Of a stretch of 64,000 nt of DNA, positions 54,357 to 63,640 are shown piece after piece. The notes below the pieces were generated by a model. The model was not told the origin of the DNA. It saw only the letters and a list, made by a program, of their open reading frames with translations, and made no database searches. Position 1 is the first letter of the stretch, and each line of letters opens with the position of its first letter. The DNA lies in contig NZ_BAVZ01000009.1 in assembly GCF_000576305.1 (NCBI RefSeq), positions 62,001 to 126,000 of the forward strand, read 5' to 3'. The DNA comes from Paenibacillus pini JCM 16418. Its GTDB lineage: Bacteria; Bacillota; Bacilli; Paenibacillales; Paenibacillaceae. The position numbers and the translations under genes were made by a program.

Positions 54357-54980
54357 TTGGCTCTATCAATTATTGCTATCATCCTGAGTTATCTACTTGG
54401 GTCTATAAGCTTTAGTGTGGTCCTCGCGAAATTGCTGAAGGGTATTGATATCCGTCAGCATGGTAGCGGTAATGCCGGAGCAACGAACACGCTTCGTATT
54501 CTCGGCAAAGGGCCTGCCATTCTTGTTTTGATTTTGGATGTTCTTAAAGGAGTAGCGGCAATAGGACTAGGGAAATGGTTAGGTGGAGATAACGAATGGA
54601 TACCAGCTTTATGTGGTATCAGTGCTATTATAGGCCATAACTGGCCGCTCTACTTCCATTTTAGAGGAGGTAAGGGAATCGCGACTACAATTGGAGTCAT
54701 GGTTACCATGAGCTTTCTCCCTGCCTTATATGCAGGTATTGTGGCTATTCTACTTATCGTATTAACCCGATATGTATCACTGGGCTCGCTTGTTTTTGTA
54801 GCTCTGACGCCCGTTTTCCTCGCGATTCTAGGTAATACTGGGCCTATTTTTTGGACCAGTCTGATTATTTGTCTATTCGCTTTTTGGAGACATCGAAGCA
54901 ATATAACAAAAATTGTCCAAGGTCGAGAGAATAAGATCGGATCCGGAGGACCCAAAGGGGGAAAAGGTATTGTCAAGTAA
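54357..54980 (+). CDS. plsY: Glycerol-3-phosphate acyltransferase PlsY
   Basis: Membrane enzyme transferring acyl groups from acyl-phosphate to glycerol-3-phosphate, 207 residues. TTG start with GGGGAG upstream. The family motifs RQHGSGNAGATNTLRILGK, HNWPLYFHFRGGKGIAT and the third near WRHRSNI are visible among about five helices. The coding region overlaps gpsA by 11 bp. Confidence 0.96.
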   Translation: MALSIIAIILSYLLGSISFSVVLAKLLKGIDIRQHGSGNAGATNTLRILGKGPAILVLILDVLKGVAAIGLGKWLGGDNEWIPALCGISAIIGHNWPLYFHFRGGKGIATTIGVMVTMSFLPALYAGIVAILLIVLTRYVSLGSLVFVALTPVFLAILGNTGPIFWTSLIICLFAFWRHRSNITKIVQGRENKIGSGGPKGGKGIVK

Positions 54981-56010
54981 AGTGGCTGTACTGGTGGCTG
55001 GAAGTTGGGGCACGGCGTTAGCAAGTGTGCTGGCATCTAACCACCCCAATGTTGTCATATGGAGTCGGAATGAAGAACAGGTACAGGAAATTAACCTTAA
55101 GCATATGAACAGTCGTTATCTGCCTAAGGTTAAATTACCAGAAAGTTTAAAGGCAACTTCGAATTTAGAAGAAGCTGTTAAAGACGCCATGGCAGTTGTT
55201 ATTGTGGCTCCTTCTGCGGCTATGCGCGAAGTTGCACATGCAATTAAGCCTTACTGGCATAAAGATATGTTGATCATCCATGCAACGAAAGGTTTTGAAA
55301 CGGAAACCTTGAAACGGATGTCGTCTGTTATTGCAGAAGAATTAGGCTGTAATGAAGGCGATATGGTTGTATTATCTGGACCAAGTCATGCAGAAGAGGT
55401 CGTACGGCGTTGTCCAACGACAGTAGTTGTAGCATCACTTAATGATAATGCAGCTGCTGCAGCTCAAAAACTGTTCATAAATGCGGATTTCCGTGTCTAT
55501 ACAAATCGTGATATGGTTGGTGTTGAATTAGCAGGCGCTCTTAAGAATATTATAGCTCTTGGAGCAGGGATGTCTGACGGACTTGGATTCGGTGACAATG
55601 CTAAGGCAGCACTGCTAACTCGCGGTCTAGCTGAAATTACTCGGATCGGTGTTGAGATGGGAGCAAATCCGCTTACCTTCTCAGGTCTAGCTGGAATTGG
55701 AGATCTTGTAGTTACAGCTACAAGCCGTCACAGTCGTAACTGGCGAGCTGGATCAATGCTCGGAGAGGGTATGAAACTTGAGGAAGTACTCAGCTCAATG
55801 GGTATGGTGGTCGAAGGAATAAGGACAACTAAAGCTGCCTTTTCAATAGCGCAGAAATACAATGTGCAAATGCCTATCGCGGATCAACTTTACCATGTTC
55901 TCTTTGAAAACATGAACCCACGTACCGCAGTGGAAGCACTAATGGGCCGTTTGCCTAAGACCGAAATGGAAACGATGACGCTTGAAACTTGGGAACAATG
56001 GCATAGCTAA
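54970..56010 (+). CDS. gpsA: Glycerol-3-phosphate dehydrogenase [NAD(P)+]
   Basis: Supplies glycerol-3-phosphate for the acyltransferases next to it; 346 residues. TTG 54970 is chosen because GGGGGAAAAGG precedes it and the Rossmann motif VAGSWGTALASVLA then starts near residue 8. An earlier in-frame ATG at 54913 would add 19 charged residues. The usual first Gly of GAGSWG is Val-Ala here. Catalytic Lys in ELAGALKNIIALGAG; substrate motif RHSRNWRAGSML. Confidence 0.95.
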   Translation: MSSKVAVLVAGSWGTALASVLASNHPNVVIWSRNEEQVQEINLKHMNSRYLPKVKLPESLKATSNLEEAVKDAMAVVIVAPSAAMREVAHAIKPYWHKDMLIIHATKGFETETLKRMSSVIAEELGCNEGDMVVLSGPSHAEEVVRRCPTTVVVASLNDNAAAAAQKLFINADFRVYTNRDMVGVELAGALKNIIALGAGMSDGLGFGDNAKAALLTRGLAEITRIGVEMGANPLTFSGLAGIGDLVVTATSRHSRNWRAGSMLGEGMKLEEVLSSMGMVVEGIRTTKAAFSIAQKYNVQMPIADQLYHVLFENMNPRTAVEALMGRLPKTEMETMTLETWEQWHS

Positions 56011-56078
56011 GCTTATTCACCTTTTCCGGTAAAACCTCATATATTGATGGTGAGGAATGCTGGAGGAGGGGAGAAAAT

Positions 56079-56357
56079 TTGAGCAAAAACATTTCCAAGG
56101 ATGCACTGAATGCCATAAATAAAAAGACGGGCAAACACATCACGGAAGGTGCTGTTAAAAAGCTTGCGAGTACGGTCAAACCGTCAACGATGCAAAGTGA
56201 GACCCAGCTCCGACAGCTGATTAAGCAGGTTTCATCGATGGCTAATGTGCCTGTAAGCGAAGACACGATCCAGGATATTGTGAATGCCGTCAAAAAAAGC
56301 GGAATGAACTCACAAAACATGGAATCGTTAATGAAAATGATGATGATGAAGAAATAG
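56079..56357 (+). CDS. spoVIF: Stage VI sporulation protein F
   Basis: 92-residue spore-coat assembly protein of the SpoVIF family, starting at TTG 56079 behind GGAGGGGAG. The product starts MSKNISKDALNAINKKTGKH and ends in a Met-rich tail, both as in family members. The spore-coat role is known from Bacillus. Confidence 0.85.
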   Translation: MSKNISKDALNAINKKTGKHITEGAVKKLASTVKPSTMQSETQLRQLIKQVSSMANVPVSEDTIQDIVNAVKKSGMNSQNMESLMKMMMMKK

Positions 56358-56377
56358 AGTTGAATTCACTTCAAAAT

Positions 56378-56433
56378 AAAAGAGCAAAAAGTCTGTGGAG
56401 CCATGAGCTGCAAGGACTTATGCTCTCTTTTTT
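56378..56433 (+). terminator. Terminator after spoVIF
   Basis: AAGAGCA/TGCTCT outer and AAGTC/GACTT inner pairing around a 21-nt loop, then CTTTTTT. Confidence 0.6.
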
Positions 56434-56453
56434 ACGAATATGGACAAGTTTCG

Positions 56454-56462
56454 TGGTATAAT
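56454..56462 (+). promoter_or_regulatory. Extended -10 promoter of the DUF2768 gene
   Basis: TGGTATAAT at 56454-56462 (TATAAT with TG one base before), no clear -35; 45 bp before the ATG. Confidence 0.45.
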
Positions 56463-56507
56463 GGTTTGCATATATATAGCCCTAATAAGAATGGAGAGTT
56501 TGATCCT

Positions 56508-56687
56508 ATGGATCCGATGACTAAAATGTGGGTATCCCTTGTGGCAATGCTAATCTTGGGATGTTCCGTATTTTTAATTACGTTCGCACGCACCAAAACA
56601 AAGGGAGTCATAAGAATAGCATTATCTTTAATTGCCTTTTTGTTTATGGTTGTTGGCTTTCTAGGCGGCGTACTTTCATTAACATAA
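56508..56687 (+). CDS. DUF2768 family small membrane protein
   Basis: 59 residues with two membrane helices, starting MDPMTKMWVSLVAMLILG. ATG 56508 is chosen because GGAG lies 11 bp upstream; the frame is open further back, but that region holds the terminator and promoter. It resembles the YphE-type protein found near gpsA in Bacillus. Function unknown. Confidence 0.75.
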   Translation: MDPMTKMWVSLVAMLILGCSVFLITFARTKTKGVIRIALSLIAFLFMVVGFLGGVLSLT

Positions 56688-56709
56688 GTAAGGAAAGGTG
56701 AGTATATCC

Positions 56710-57012
56710 ATGGAATCATCATTGCATCTTATGGGACGAACTATCGAGAAAACGGTGGAACCCGAACTGGGTCAAACCATTCTTCAGCATGCTGTGAAAC
56801 ATCAGGTTGATTGGCAGCATCTTTGTACTAGGGGTACCTGCGCGCGTTGCCGTTGTATCGTGCTGGAGGGTGCCGAACACCTTGAGGAACCTACAAAGGC
56901 AGAACACAGACGCCTTGACCCAGAAGAATTCGACGAGGGTTTCCGTTTAGGCTGTCAAACGGTCGTTAAGAGTCTTGGTAAGATTGTTGTCCGCAATAAA
57001 ACGTACTTTTAA
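56710..57012 (+). CDS. 2Fe-2S ferredoxin-like protein (first)
   Basis: 100 residues. ATG 56710 has AAGGAAAGG about 10 bp upstream. The plant-type ferredoxin cluster motif reads CTRGTCARCRC near residue 39, with a distal Cys in GFRLGCQTV near 85. An electron carrier is likely; the partner is unknown. A second ferredoxin-like gene lies 0.7 kb downstream. Confidence 0.82.
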   Translation: MESSLHLMGRTIEKTVEPELGQTILQHAVKHQVDWQHLCTRGTCARCRCIVLEGAEHLEEPTKAEHRRLDPEEFDEGFRLGCQTVVKSLGKIVVRNKTYF

Positions 57013-57050
57013 ATAAATACACCCTGAAACGGAAGATTGGAGTGTGTACC

Positions 57051-57704
57051 ATGCAGATCTCTCCCGAACTACAACATGCCCTGCAGGACGCCTCCCGAAT
57101 GCTGAGTGGGGCTGGGAACGAATGGCTATTAGGTGGAAGCTGTGGCTTACTACTGCAGCATGTTCATTTGGATCAATCACCGAACGATATCGATATATAT
57201 GCGGATCGGGATTCAGTCCTTGCATTTCATGAAGCGTTGGTTGACTGTTGTGTGGATGGCCCCTTATATAGTGAAACTGCACAATACCGCTCTCTTTTAA
57301 GCCATTATCAGTTAAATGCTTACCAGATGGAGCTTGTTGGTGGATTTAGTGTCCGTACTGAAGGTTCGCTGTATGAAGTTGAAATACGGCGGCTACTTTA
57401 CCCTGCTGCAGTTGAAATTCAATTGGGGTCTCATAAATTACTACTGATGCCTCTTGCTCATGAATTGCTATTTAATGTACTGCGTAGCCGAGCCGATCGA
57501 TATGAAGCTATTGCGACGGAGATGCGTAAGGAATTAAATACACATTTACCCCTAATGGTTCAGCTTATTGAATCCAACAGATTGTCGAATGATCTGATTG
57601 CTGAGTTGTCTAGATTATTGGAGTCTCCTGCTTTGTTAAAGTATTGTGGAGTAATTGAAGGCAATGCGAGTGCCTGGTCTGAGGGTGAAGCTAATGGATT
57701 ATGA
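57051..57704 (+). CDS. Nucleotidyltransferase-fold protein
   Basis: 217 residues. GGSCGLLLQH and NDIDIYADRDSV resemble the GS and DxD motifs of the nucleotidyltransferase superfamily. ATG 57051 has GGAG 8 bp upstream; an in-frame GTG at 57042 overlaps that site and is less likely. The rest is helical and not recognised. It overlaps the second ferredoxin gene by 11 bp, and its place between two ferredoxin genes suggests a shared role. It could be an inactive or unusual transferase. Confidence 0.65.
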   Translation: MQISPELQHALQDASRMLSGAGNEWLLGGSCGLLLQHVHLDQSPNDIDIYADRDSVLAFHEALVDCCVDGPLYSETAQYRSLLSHYQLNAYQMELVGGFSVRTEGSLYEVEIRRLLYPAAVEIQLGSHKLLLMPLAHELLFNVLRSRADRYEAIATEMRKELNTHLPLMVQLIESNRLSNDLIAELSRLLESPALLKYCGVIEGNASAWSEGEANGL

Positions 57705-58053
57705 CATTGAATTCAGACCGTCTGGTAAAAAAGTAAAGGTTCGAGCAGGTCTACCAGTTCTAGATGCTGCGCGGAGAGCAGGCGTACCCATTCCTACCCG
57801 TTGTGGTGGCAAAATGGGTTGTCTCATGTGTAAGGTCGAAGCGCAGGGTGAGGATGGGAAGAAGCTGTCAGCACCGAAGGAAGCCGAGCTTCGAAAGCTC
57901 GGTTCACTTGCAAATCAAGGGATACGACTCGCTTGTCAAGCGAAGGTCGAAGGATCAGTTACGGTTACTGTACCTGAAGACCGCTTAAAGGCAGCCATTC
58001 GTAAACAGCTGGAAGCAGCCAAGAACTGCGACAACGATGATACACTATGGTAA
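57694..58053 (+). CDS. 2Fe-2S ferredoxin-like protein (second)
   Basis: 119 residues, starting at ATG 57694 inside the end of the previous gene (GAGGGTGAAG upstream). Cluster motif TRCGGKMGCLMCKVE near residue 38 and a distal Cys in IRLACQAKV. The C-terminal 35 residues are charged and helical. The beta-grasp ferredoxin fold is clear; the redox partner is unknown. Confidence 0.82.
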   Translation: MDYDIEFRPSGKKVKVRAGLPVLDAARRAGVPIPTRCGGKMGCLMCKVEAQGEDGKKLSAPKEAELRKLGSLANQGIRLACQAKVEGSVTVTVPEDRLKAAIRKQLEAAKNCDNDDTLW

Positions 58054-58085
58054 GTCGATGCTAATATAAAGGATGATGTTTGTTG

Positions 58086-58838
58086 ATGAACACCACCGCT
58101 TTTTCGAAGAGGTCTAGACGTATAAAAAAAGCAACTGCGACGATGATGATGTTTGGCATCCTTATACTTACGACAACTGGATGTTTATATTCTGGTGATA
58201 AGAAAACGGAAACAAGAGTTTCATACCGTGAAAGTGTGAAGCGTATTCAATCGGCTGTCGATGATTTTCAGAAGGATCAGGGTATTCTTCCAATTGTGAA
58301 TCCTGAAGAGTCCACACCTCGTTATGAGAAGTTTCGTGTAGATTTGAATCAACTTCAGAAAAAGGGTTTTATTGATGAAATACCTAAGACTGCTTTTGAA
58401 AAAGGCGGGAGCGCATATTTTGTAATTCAAAATGAAGAGAAGGACCCCACGATCAAGGTTATGGATCTTGTGACTGTACAAAAGGTTAATGACGTTCAAC
58501 GCGCAGTAGATAAATATAAAACATCTCATTCAGGTAAGCTACCAGTGGGTGATGAAGTATATCCGGGACTACATAGGATTGATCTGAAAGAAGCAGGGGC
58601 TGACATTGATCTGAAAAGCGTATATTCCGGCCAGAATATGGAATTTATCGTAGATTCAGCAGGAGTGGTATACGCTGATTATGCATTTGATATTATGCAG
58701 TTGATTGATAAAGAGGGAGATAAACCTTCCACAAATGAAGATTTGCGAGAATATCTTGTGAAAGCTTCTGACTATGTACCTGTCAAATCCTTGCCTTATG
58801 AATGGGTGAACGACGCCCCTGTAGCTAAGCAGCCATAG
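58086..58838 (+). CDS. YphF-like lipoprotein
   Basis: 250-residue lipoprotein. The signal sequence ends in the lipobox TTTGC. ATG 58086 is preferred; two TTG codons lie just before it. The mature part has two similar halves beginning VSYRESVKRIQSAVDDFQKD and VQKVNDVQRAVDKYKTSHSG, which suggests an internal repeat. Position before spoIVA matches yphF in Bacillus. Function unknown. Confidence 0.75.
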   Translation: MNTTAFSKRSRRIKKATATMMMFGILILTTTGCLYSGDKKTETRVSYRESVKRIQSAVDDFQKDQGILPIVNPEESTPRYEKFRVDLNQLQKKGFIDEIPKTAFEKGGSAYFVIQNEEKDPTIKVMDLVTVQKVNDVQRAVDKYKTSHSGKLPVGDEVYPGLHRIDLKEAGADIDLKSVYSGQNMEFIVDSAGVVYADYAFDIMQLIDKEGDKPSTNEDLREYLVKASDYVPVKSLPYEWVNDAPVAKQP

Positions 58839-58871
58839 TAGTTCTGTTGTTTCAATATAGTAAGAACATGA

Positions 58872-58903
58872 TGATCCATCCCTTGGGATGGATCATTTTT
58901 TTT
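58872..58903 (+). terminator. Terminator after the YphF-like gene
   Basis: Perfect 11-bp arms TGATCCATCCC (58872-58882) and GGGATGGATCA (58885-58895) with a T tract. The gap to spoIVA (58904-59242) holds the SigE promoter below; I see no gene in it. Confidence 0.85.
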
Positions 58904-59024
58904 GTTTGACAGTAATTCTTTAGGGCATACATATCTCTGCCGCGATTCGCATATATCTGAGAGGGATGGCAAGAGGGAGATTTTCAGTGAGATTGTAGTT
59001 TATATGATTTCCTGCAAAATACCC

Positions 59025-59054
59025 GTCATATTGTTTTTGATAGGTACATAATAT
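59025..59054 (+). promoter_or_regulatory. Candidate SigE promoter of spoIVA
   Basis: GTCATATT (59025-59032), an exact SigE -35, then a 14-bp spacer and CATAATAT (59047-59054; 6 of 8 to CATACAAT). The start would lie near 59061, giving a leader of about 180 bases. spoIVA is SigE-controlled in Bacillus. Confidence 0.6.
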
Positions 59055-59242
59055 GATACTAGTCCAAATGCCTGAACGAGTAACGCCGCTTTGCCGTTTC
59101 CATTCTTGATGACCCGGCGGCGGAGTACTAATGACAATGTATGGTTGCACATCCGTTGCAACAGCTCGAGGCTTCTGATGGAACACGAAGCGGATGCTCT
59201 TAAAGCATTTTTCCTTCGGAATAAATGAGGAGGGGATCTCTT

Positions 59243-60721
59243 TTGGAAAAAGTGGACATTTTCAAGGATATTGCCGAACGAACAGGTGGAGATATCTACC
59301 TGGGTGTCGTAGGCGCAGTCCGCACAGGCAAATCAACATTCATCAAGCGATTTATGGAAACAATTGTACTGCCGAATATTACAAATGAAGCCGACCGGGT
59401 CAGAGCGGTTGATGAGCTTCCGCAGAGTGCAGCAGGTAAAACAATCATGACAACAGAGCCTAAATTCGTCCCTAATAGCGCTGTTCAGATCAAAGTGGCT
59501 GAGGGACTGGATGTGAACGTACGTCTCGTAGATTGTGTAGGTTATGCAGTAGAAGGTGCCAAAGGTTATGAGGATGAGAACGGCCCACGGATGATTTCAA
59601 CGCCATGGTTTGAGGAACCGATTCCATTTCAAGAAGCCGCTGAGATTGGGACGAGAAAAGTTATTCAAGAACATTCCACGTTAGGTGTAGTTGTGACAAC
59701 GGATGGTTCGATATCTGAAATCGCTCGCGGTTCCTATATCGAGGCTGAAGAAAGAGTTATTGCCGAATTGAAGGAAGTAGGGAAACCTTTCGTATTGGTC
59801 ATCAACTCCACACGTCCTAAAAGCGAAGAGACACAACAACTACGCAACGAGCTTGCAGAAAAGTATGATATCCCTGTCATGACTCTAAGTGCAGCTACAA
59901 TGACTGAAGATGATGTCACGGGTGTACTTCGTGAAGTGTTGTATGAATTCCCTGTACATGAAGTGAATGTGAATTTACCAAGCTGGGTCATGGTGCTTAA
60001 TGAGAATCACTGGCTACGCAGCAACTATGAAAACTCTGTACGTGACACGGTAAAAGATATTCGCCGTTTACGCGACGTGGACCGGGTTGTAGATCAGTTC
60101 ATGGATTATGAATTCATTAATCGAGCTGCGCTCAGTGGTATGAATATGGGTCAGGGTGTAGCGGAAATTGATCTATTTGCTCCGGATGAGCTGTATGATC
60201 AAATTTTGATGGAAGTCGTGGGTGTGGAAATCCGTGGTAAAGATCATCTGCTACAGCTGATGCAGGAATTCTCTCATGCTAAAAGAGAATATGATCGTTT
60301 CGCAGAAGCGCTTGAAATGGTCAAGACGACGGGTTACGGCATTGCAGCTCCATCTCTTGCAGAGATGACTCTGGATGAGCCAGAACTCATCAGGCAAGGT
60401 TCTCGCTTCGGAGTTAGATTGAAGGCAACAGCTCCTTCTATCCATATGATTCGTGTGGATGTGGAGTCGGAGTTCTCTCCAATCATCGGTACCGAGAAGC
60501 AGAGTGAAGAATTGGTTCGTTATCTGATTCAGGATTTCGAGAACGACCCGATCAAGATCTGGGATTCAGACATCTTCGGCCGCTCCTTACACTCCATTGT
60601 GCGTGAAGGTATTCAAGGTAAAATTGCAATGATGCCGGATAATGCGAGGTATAAGCTTCAAGAAACGCTGGGCCGTATCATTAATGAAGGTTCAGGGGGA
60701 CTTATTGCTATCATTCTTTAA
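59243..60721 (+). CDS. spoIVA: Stage IV sporulation protein A
   Basis: Coat morphogenetic ATPase that polymerises on the forespore surface; 492 residues, the same as in Bacillus subtilis. TTG 59243 has GAGGAGGGG 7 bp upstream and starts MEKVDIFKDIAERTGGDIYL. The Walker A motif GAVRTGKSTFIKRF lies at about 24. The conserved C terminus EGSGGLIAIIL, needed for membrane anchoring, is intact. Confidence 0.97.
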   Translation: MEKVDIFKDIAERTGGDIYLGVVGAVRTGKSTFIKRFMETIVLPNITNEADRVRAVDELPQSAAGKTIMTTEPKFVPNSAVQIKVAEGLDVNVRLVDCVGYAVEGAKGYEDENGPRMISTPWFEEPIPFQEAAEIGTRKVIQEHSTLGVVVTTDGSISEIARGSYIEAEERVIAELKEVGKPFVLVINSTRPKSEETQQLRNELAEKYDIPVMTLSAATMTEDDVTGVLREVLYEFPVHEVNVNLPSWVMVLNENHWLRSNYENSVRDTVKDIRRLRDVDRVVDQFMDYEFINRAALSGMNMGQGVAEIDLFAPDELYDQILMEVVGVEIRGKDHLLQLMQEFSHAKREYDRFAEALEMVKTTGYGIAAPSLAEMTLDEPELIRQGSRFGVRLKATAPSIHMIRVDVESEFSPIIGTEKQSEELVRYLIQDFENDPIKIWDSDIFGRSLHSIVREGIQGKIAMMPDNARYKLQETLGRIINEGSGGLIAIIL

Positions 60722-60733
60722 GAGATAATTGAG

Positions 60734-60775
60734 AAGAACCGTAACCAGGACGCGTCCTGGTTACGGTTCTTTTGT
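60734..60775. terminator. Terminator after spoIVA (38-bp perfect palindrome)
   Basis: AAGAACCGTAACCAGGACG is followed by its exact inverse complement (60734-60771), then TTGTTT. It can work in both directions. Confidence 0.85.
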
Positions 60776-60808
60776 TTCCGAAAGATCAGTACAAAGGCGT
60801 GGAAACAA
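60772..60808. repeat. Inverted repeat upstream of the CUT2 sugar operon
   Basis: TTGTTTCC (60772-60779) and GGAAACAA (60801-60808), 21 bp apart, between the spoIVA terminator and the sugar operon. The arms and spacing could be an operator. The rest of the gap to 60939 is AT-rich with no clear -35/-10 pair. Confidence 0.3.
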
Positions 60809-60939
60809 AAATAAGTTGTTCATGCACAATAGTTAATAAAAATACAAATAATTAAAAACATATTTACATACTGGGGATTAGGCCTTATATTAATAATTAA
60901 TATTTTATTCACTTAATGTTTTAAAGGGGAGATGGAGTA

Positions 60940-62013
60940 GTGCGGGCAACATACAAAAAGAGAAATTGGCTTGTCATGACAATGGTTGTAATTATGGCAC
61001 TAATGGTAAGCGCATGTGGACATCAGAAAGCACCAGCTGCGCAGGGGAATGCGCAAGCTGCAACGGATGCGAAGCCACTTGCAGGTAAACGGGTTGCATT
61101 AATTATGGAGTTTAATACAGGAACTTTCTCTCAGCAGTACACTCAAGGTGTAACGGAAGAAGTAGAGAAATTTGGTGGCACGCTAACTAAATTCGTTGCG
61201 GATAACGATAAGGCGAAGATGGCTTCGTTACTTGATTCAGCAATTACTCAGAAATTCGACCTAATCTTAACAGATCACGGCGATGCACTATTGGAGCCAG
61301 GGATTAATAAGGCCATTGCACAGAATATTCCGGTTGTCGTTTTTGATGCTGATGTTAACGTAGCAGGCGCGACAGTTCTATCGCAAGATGATCAGAAAAT
61401 GGCTGAACTTACGTTAGAACAAATGAAGAAGGATATGGGTGCTAAAGGTAACATTGTTAAGGTGTGGGTAGCAGGTTTTGCTCCGATGGAGCGTCGTCAA
61501 ATTTCCTATCAAAAATTTTTGAAAGATAATCCAGATATTAAGGAAGTTGCTGCATTTGGAACCGCACAGAATCCAGCATTATCCACACAGACTCAAATGG
61601 AAGCGATTCTAAAGCAATATCCAAAAGGTCAAATTTCAGCGGTATGGACTGCATGGGATGAATTCGCCAAAGGAGCTGCTCGGGCTATTCAACAAGCTGG
61701 ACGTACAGAAATTAAAGTGTATGGAATTGACATGAGTGATGAGGATTTGCAAATGATCCAAGATCCAGCCAATCCTTGGGTAGCATCGGCTGCTGTTGAT
61801 CCGAAGGACATTGGCCGAGTACAAGTAAGATATGGTTATCAGAAGCTTCATGGAGATAAACCGGATGATCATGTTGTTCTTAATCCAGTATATGTATCCA
61901 GAGATGAGCTTCCAAAAGAGCAAATTTCTACGGATCAGCTGTCTCAATATGTAAAAGGCTGGGGTGAAAGCGAACAGGGTCTTCAAGATTGGATGAAGGA
62001 TTACACGAAGTAA
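60940..62013 (+). CDS. CUT2-type sugar-binding lipoprotein
   Basis: Periplasmic-binding-protein-fold receptor (type I, ribose-like), 357 residues, GTG start behind GGGGAGATGG. The lipobox is LMVSACG. The mature part starts near KRVALIMEFNTGTFSQQYTQ; DLILTDHGDALLEP and VYGIDMSDEDLQMIQ lie in the two lobes. First gene of a ribose-type ABC operon. The sugar is not evident from the sequence. Confidence 0.9.
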   Translation: MRATYKKRNWLVMTMVVIMALMVSACGHQKAPAAQGNAQAATDAKPLAGKRVALIMEFNTGTFSQQYTQGVTEEVEKFGGTLTKFVADNDKAKMASLLDSAITQKFDLILTDHGDALLEPGINKAIAQNIPVVVFDADVNVAGATVLSQDDQKMAELTLEQMKKDMGAKGNIVKVWVAGFAPMERRQISYQKFLKDNPDIKEVAAFGTAQNPALSTQTQMEAILKQYPKGQISAVWTAWDEFAKGAARAIQQAGRTEIKVYGIDMSDEDLQMIQDPANPWVASAAVDPKDIGRVQVRYGYQKLHGDKPDDHVVLNPVYVSRDELPKEQISTDQLSQYVKGWGESEQGLQDWMKDYTK

Positions 62014-62064
62014 TGATGGGGTAGTCATGTTCAATTAGAATGTCTTAGGGTCAAATTCTAGCTG

Positions 62065-62092
62065 GGGGTCGCATCAGATGCGACCCTCTTTA
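62065..62092 (+). terminator. Intercistronic hairpin after the sugar-binding gene
   Basis: GGGTCGCAT (62066-62074), loop CAG, ATGCGACCC (62078-62086), then TCTTTA. It is a weak terminator in the same place as the one at 20965, again favouring expression of the binding protein. Confidence 0.55.
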
Positions 62093-62116
62093 CTCGCAAG
62101 GGGAGGAAGCGGAGAA

Positions 62117-63640
62117 ATGTCATCATCTTTTAGGCTGGAAATGAAGTCTATTACTAAACAGTTTGCCGGGATTCCAGCTTTGCAGGGTGTGGATTTCTCT
62201 GTAAATGGAGGTCAGATCCATGCTCTTCTCGGCGCAAATGGAGCTGGAAAAAGCACGCTGATGAAGATACTATCAGGTGCCTATTATCCAGATGAGGGCG
62301 AGATTCTAGCTCAAGGTAAATTGCTGGAACTTACGTCACCAGCTGCCTCCAAGCAAGGTGGTATTCACTGTGTTTATCAAGAGGTTGACTCGGCGCTTGT
62401 TCCGCAACTAAACGTGGTGGAGAATGTGATGCTCGATAGCTTATCTGCGAAAAATTCAAGGATATGGTTAAACCCTACCCGCATGGAAGAAAAAGTAAAA
62501 TCTATTCTGAATCGGCTTAATGTAAACATTGATATTCAGTCTAAAGTGAGTGACCTGAGCCTCGCTGAGAAGCAAATGGTACTCATTGCACGTACGTTAG
62601 CACAGGATGCAAAAGTCATCATTTTTGATGAGCCAACGGCTCCTCTTAGCGAGAGTGAAAGTCGTTCTTTCTTCCGTATCCTGCATGGACTTCGCGATTC
62701 CGGCGTCGCATGTATTTTCATAACGCATCGGCTGCCGGAGGTATTGGAGCATTGTGACTGTGTTACAGTGATGCGAGATGGTAGAAAAGTCCACACTGGA
62801 GATACCCGAGAAACAAATGCAGAGCAGCTAATCGAACAGATGCTAGGCAAAACGTTTGAAGAAGAGTTTCCGAAGGTGGATGCTGAGATTGGTGAAGTGA
62901 TTTTCGAAGCTTCTAATATCCGTAGAGGCCATCAATTACGCGGTGTAGATATCAAAGTTAGAAGTGGGGAAATTGTCGCCGTTGTTGGTCTTGTTGGAGC
63001 GGGAAAGACCGAACTTGCCCGTATTCTAAGTGGCGCCGATCGAATGGATTCGGGTGCAATATCGATGAAGGGGAAGTCTTTGAAACTTAAACAACCCGCA
63101 GATGCAGTGGCAGCTGGGATTGTATTGGTTCCAGAGGAACGGCGTAAACAAGGTATTTTCATACAGGATTCCGTTGAGCATAATTTGAGCTTGCCAGTGC
63201 TGGATTTAGTTAGCCGGATGGGATTTGTAGCAGCAAGAAGAGAGAAGGAGCGCGCAAATCGTTTGGTAGATGCACTTGGTATTAAAGCAGCTTCAGGCAA
63301 ACAAGCTCTTCAATATTTAAGTGGTGGTAACCAACAGAAGGTAGCTATTGGCAAATGGCTTGAGAGCAGCAGTGACGTATTCATTTTTGATGAACCTACC
63401 AAAGGGGTAGACATTGGTGCAAAAAGTGATATTTTTCGTATTATCGGAGATTTAGCTGCTCAGGGCAAAGGTATACTATATTTCACTTGCGAACTAGCTG
63501 AGGGCTTAGGCATTGGTGACCGTATTGCAGTAATGAGCGATGGTCAAATTACGAAAGAATTTAAGCGTGGAGAAGCCGATCAGGCGCAGCTCCTTTATTA
63601 TGCCAGCGGCGGCACGGAGGTTACAACTTATGAAGGATAA
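62117..63640 (+). CDS. CUT2 sugar ABC transporter ATP-binding protein (RbsA-type)
   Basis: 507-residue double ATPase. ATG 62117 follows AGGGGAGG; earlier in-frame starts overlap the hairpin. The first half has Walker A LLGANGAGKSTLMK, a degenerate signature (DLSLAEKQM) and Walker B VIIFDEPTAPL. The second half has VGLVGAGKTELAR, the intact signature LSGGNQQKVAIGKW and FIFDEPTKGVDIGA. Degeneracy in one half is usual for the family. It overlaps the permease by 11 bp. Confidence 0.93.
   Translation: MSSSFRLEMKSITKQFAGIPALQGVDFSVNGGQIHALLGANGAGKSTLMKILSGAYYPDEGEILAQGKLLELTSPAASKQGGIHCVYQEVDSALVPQLNVVENVMLDSLSAKNSRIWLNPTRMEEKVKSILNRLNVNIDIQSKVSDLSLAEKQMVLIARTLAQDAKVIIFDEPTAPLSESESRSFFRILHGLRDSGVACIFITHRLPEVLEHCDCVTVMRDGRKVHTGDTRETNAEQLIEQMLGKTFEEEFPKVDAEIGEVIFEASNIRRGHQLRGVDIKVRSGEIVAVVGLVGAGKTELARILSGADRMDSGAISMKGKSLKLKQPADAVAAGIVLVPEERRKQGIFIQDSVEHNLSLPVLDLVSRMGFVAARREKERANRLVDALGIKAASGKQALQYLSGGNQQKVAIGKWLESSSDVFIFDEPTKGVDIGAKSDIFRIIGDLAAQGKGILYFTCELAEGLGIGDRIAVMSDGQITKEFKRGEADQAQLLYYASGGTEVTTYEG

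Noticed and set aside
56370..56380. Third copy of the CTTCAAAATA operator motif
   Set aside because: It lacks the GATCAT half and the 21-bp partner repeat, and lies at the spoVIF terminator.
58920..59186. 88-residue frame on the - strand upstream of spoIVA
   Set aside because: No family resemblance or ribosome site, and the region carries the predicted SigE promoter on the other strand.
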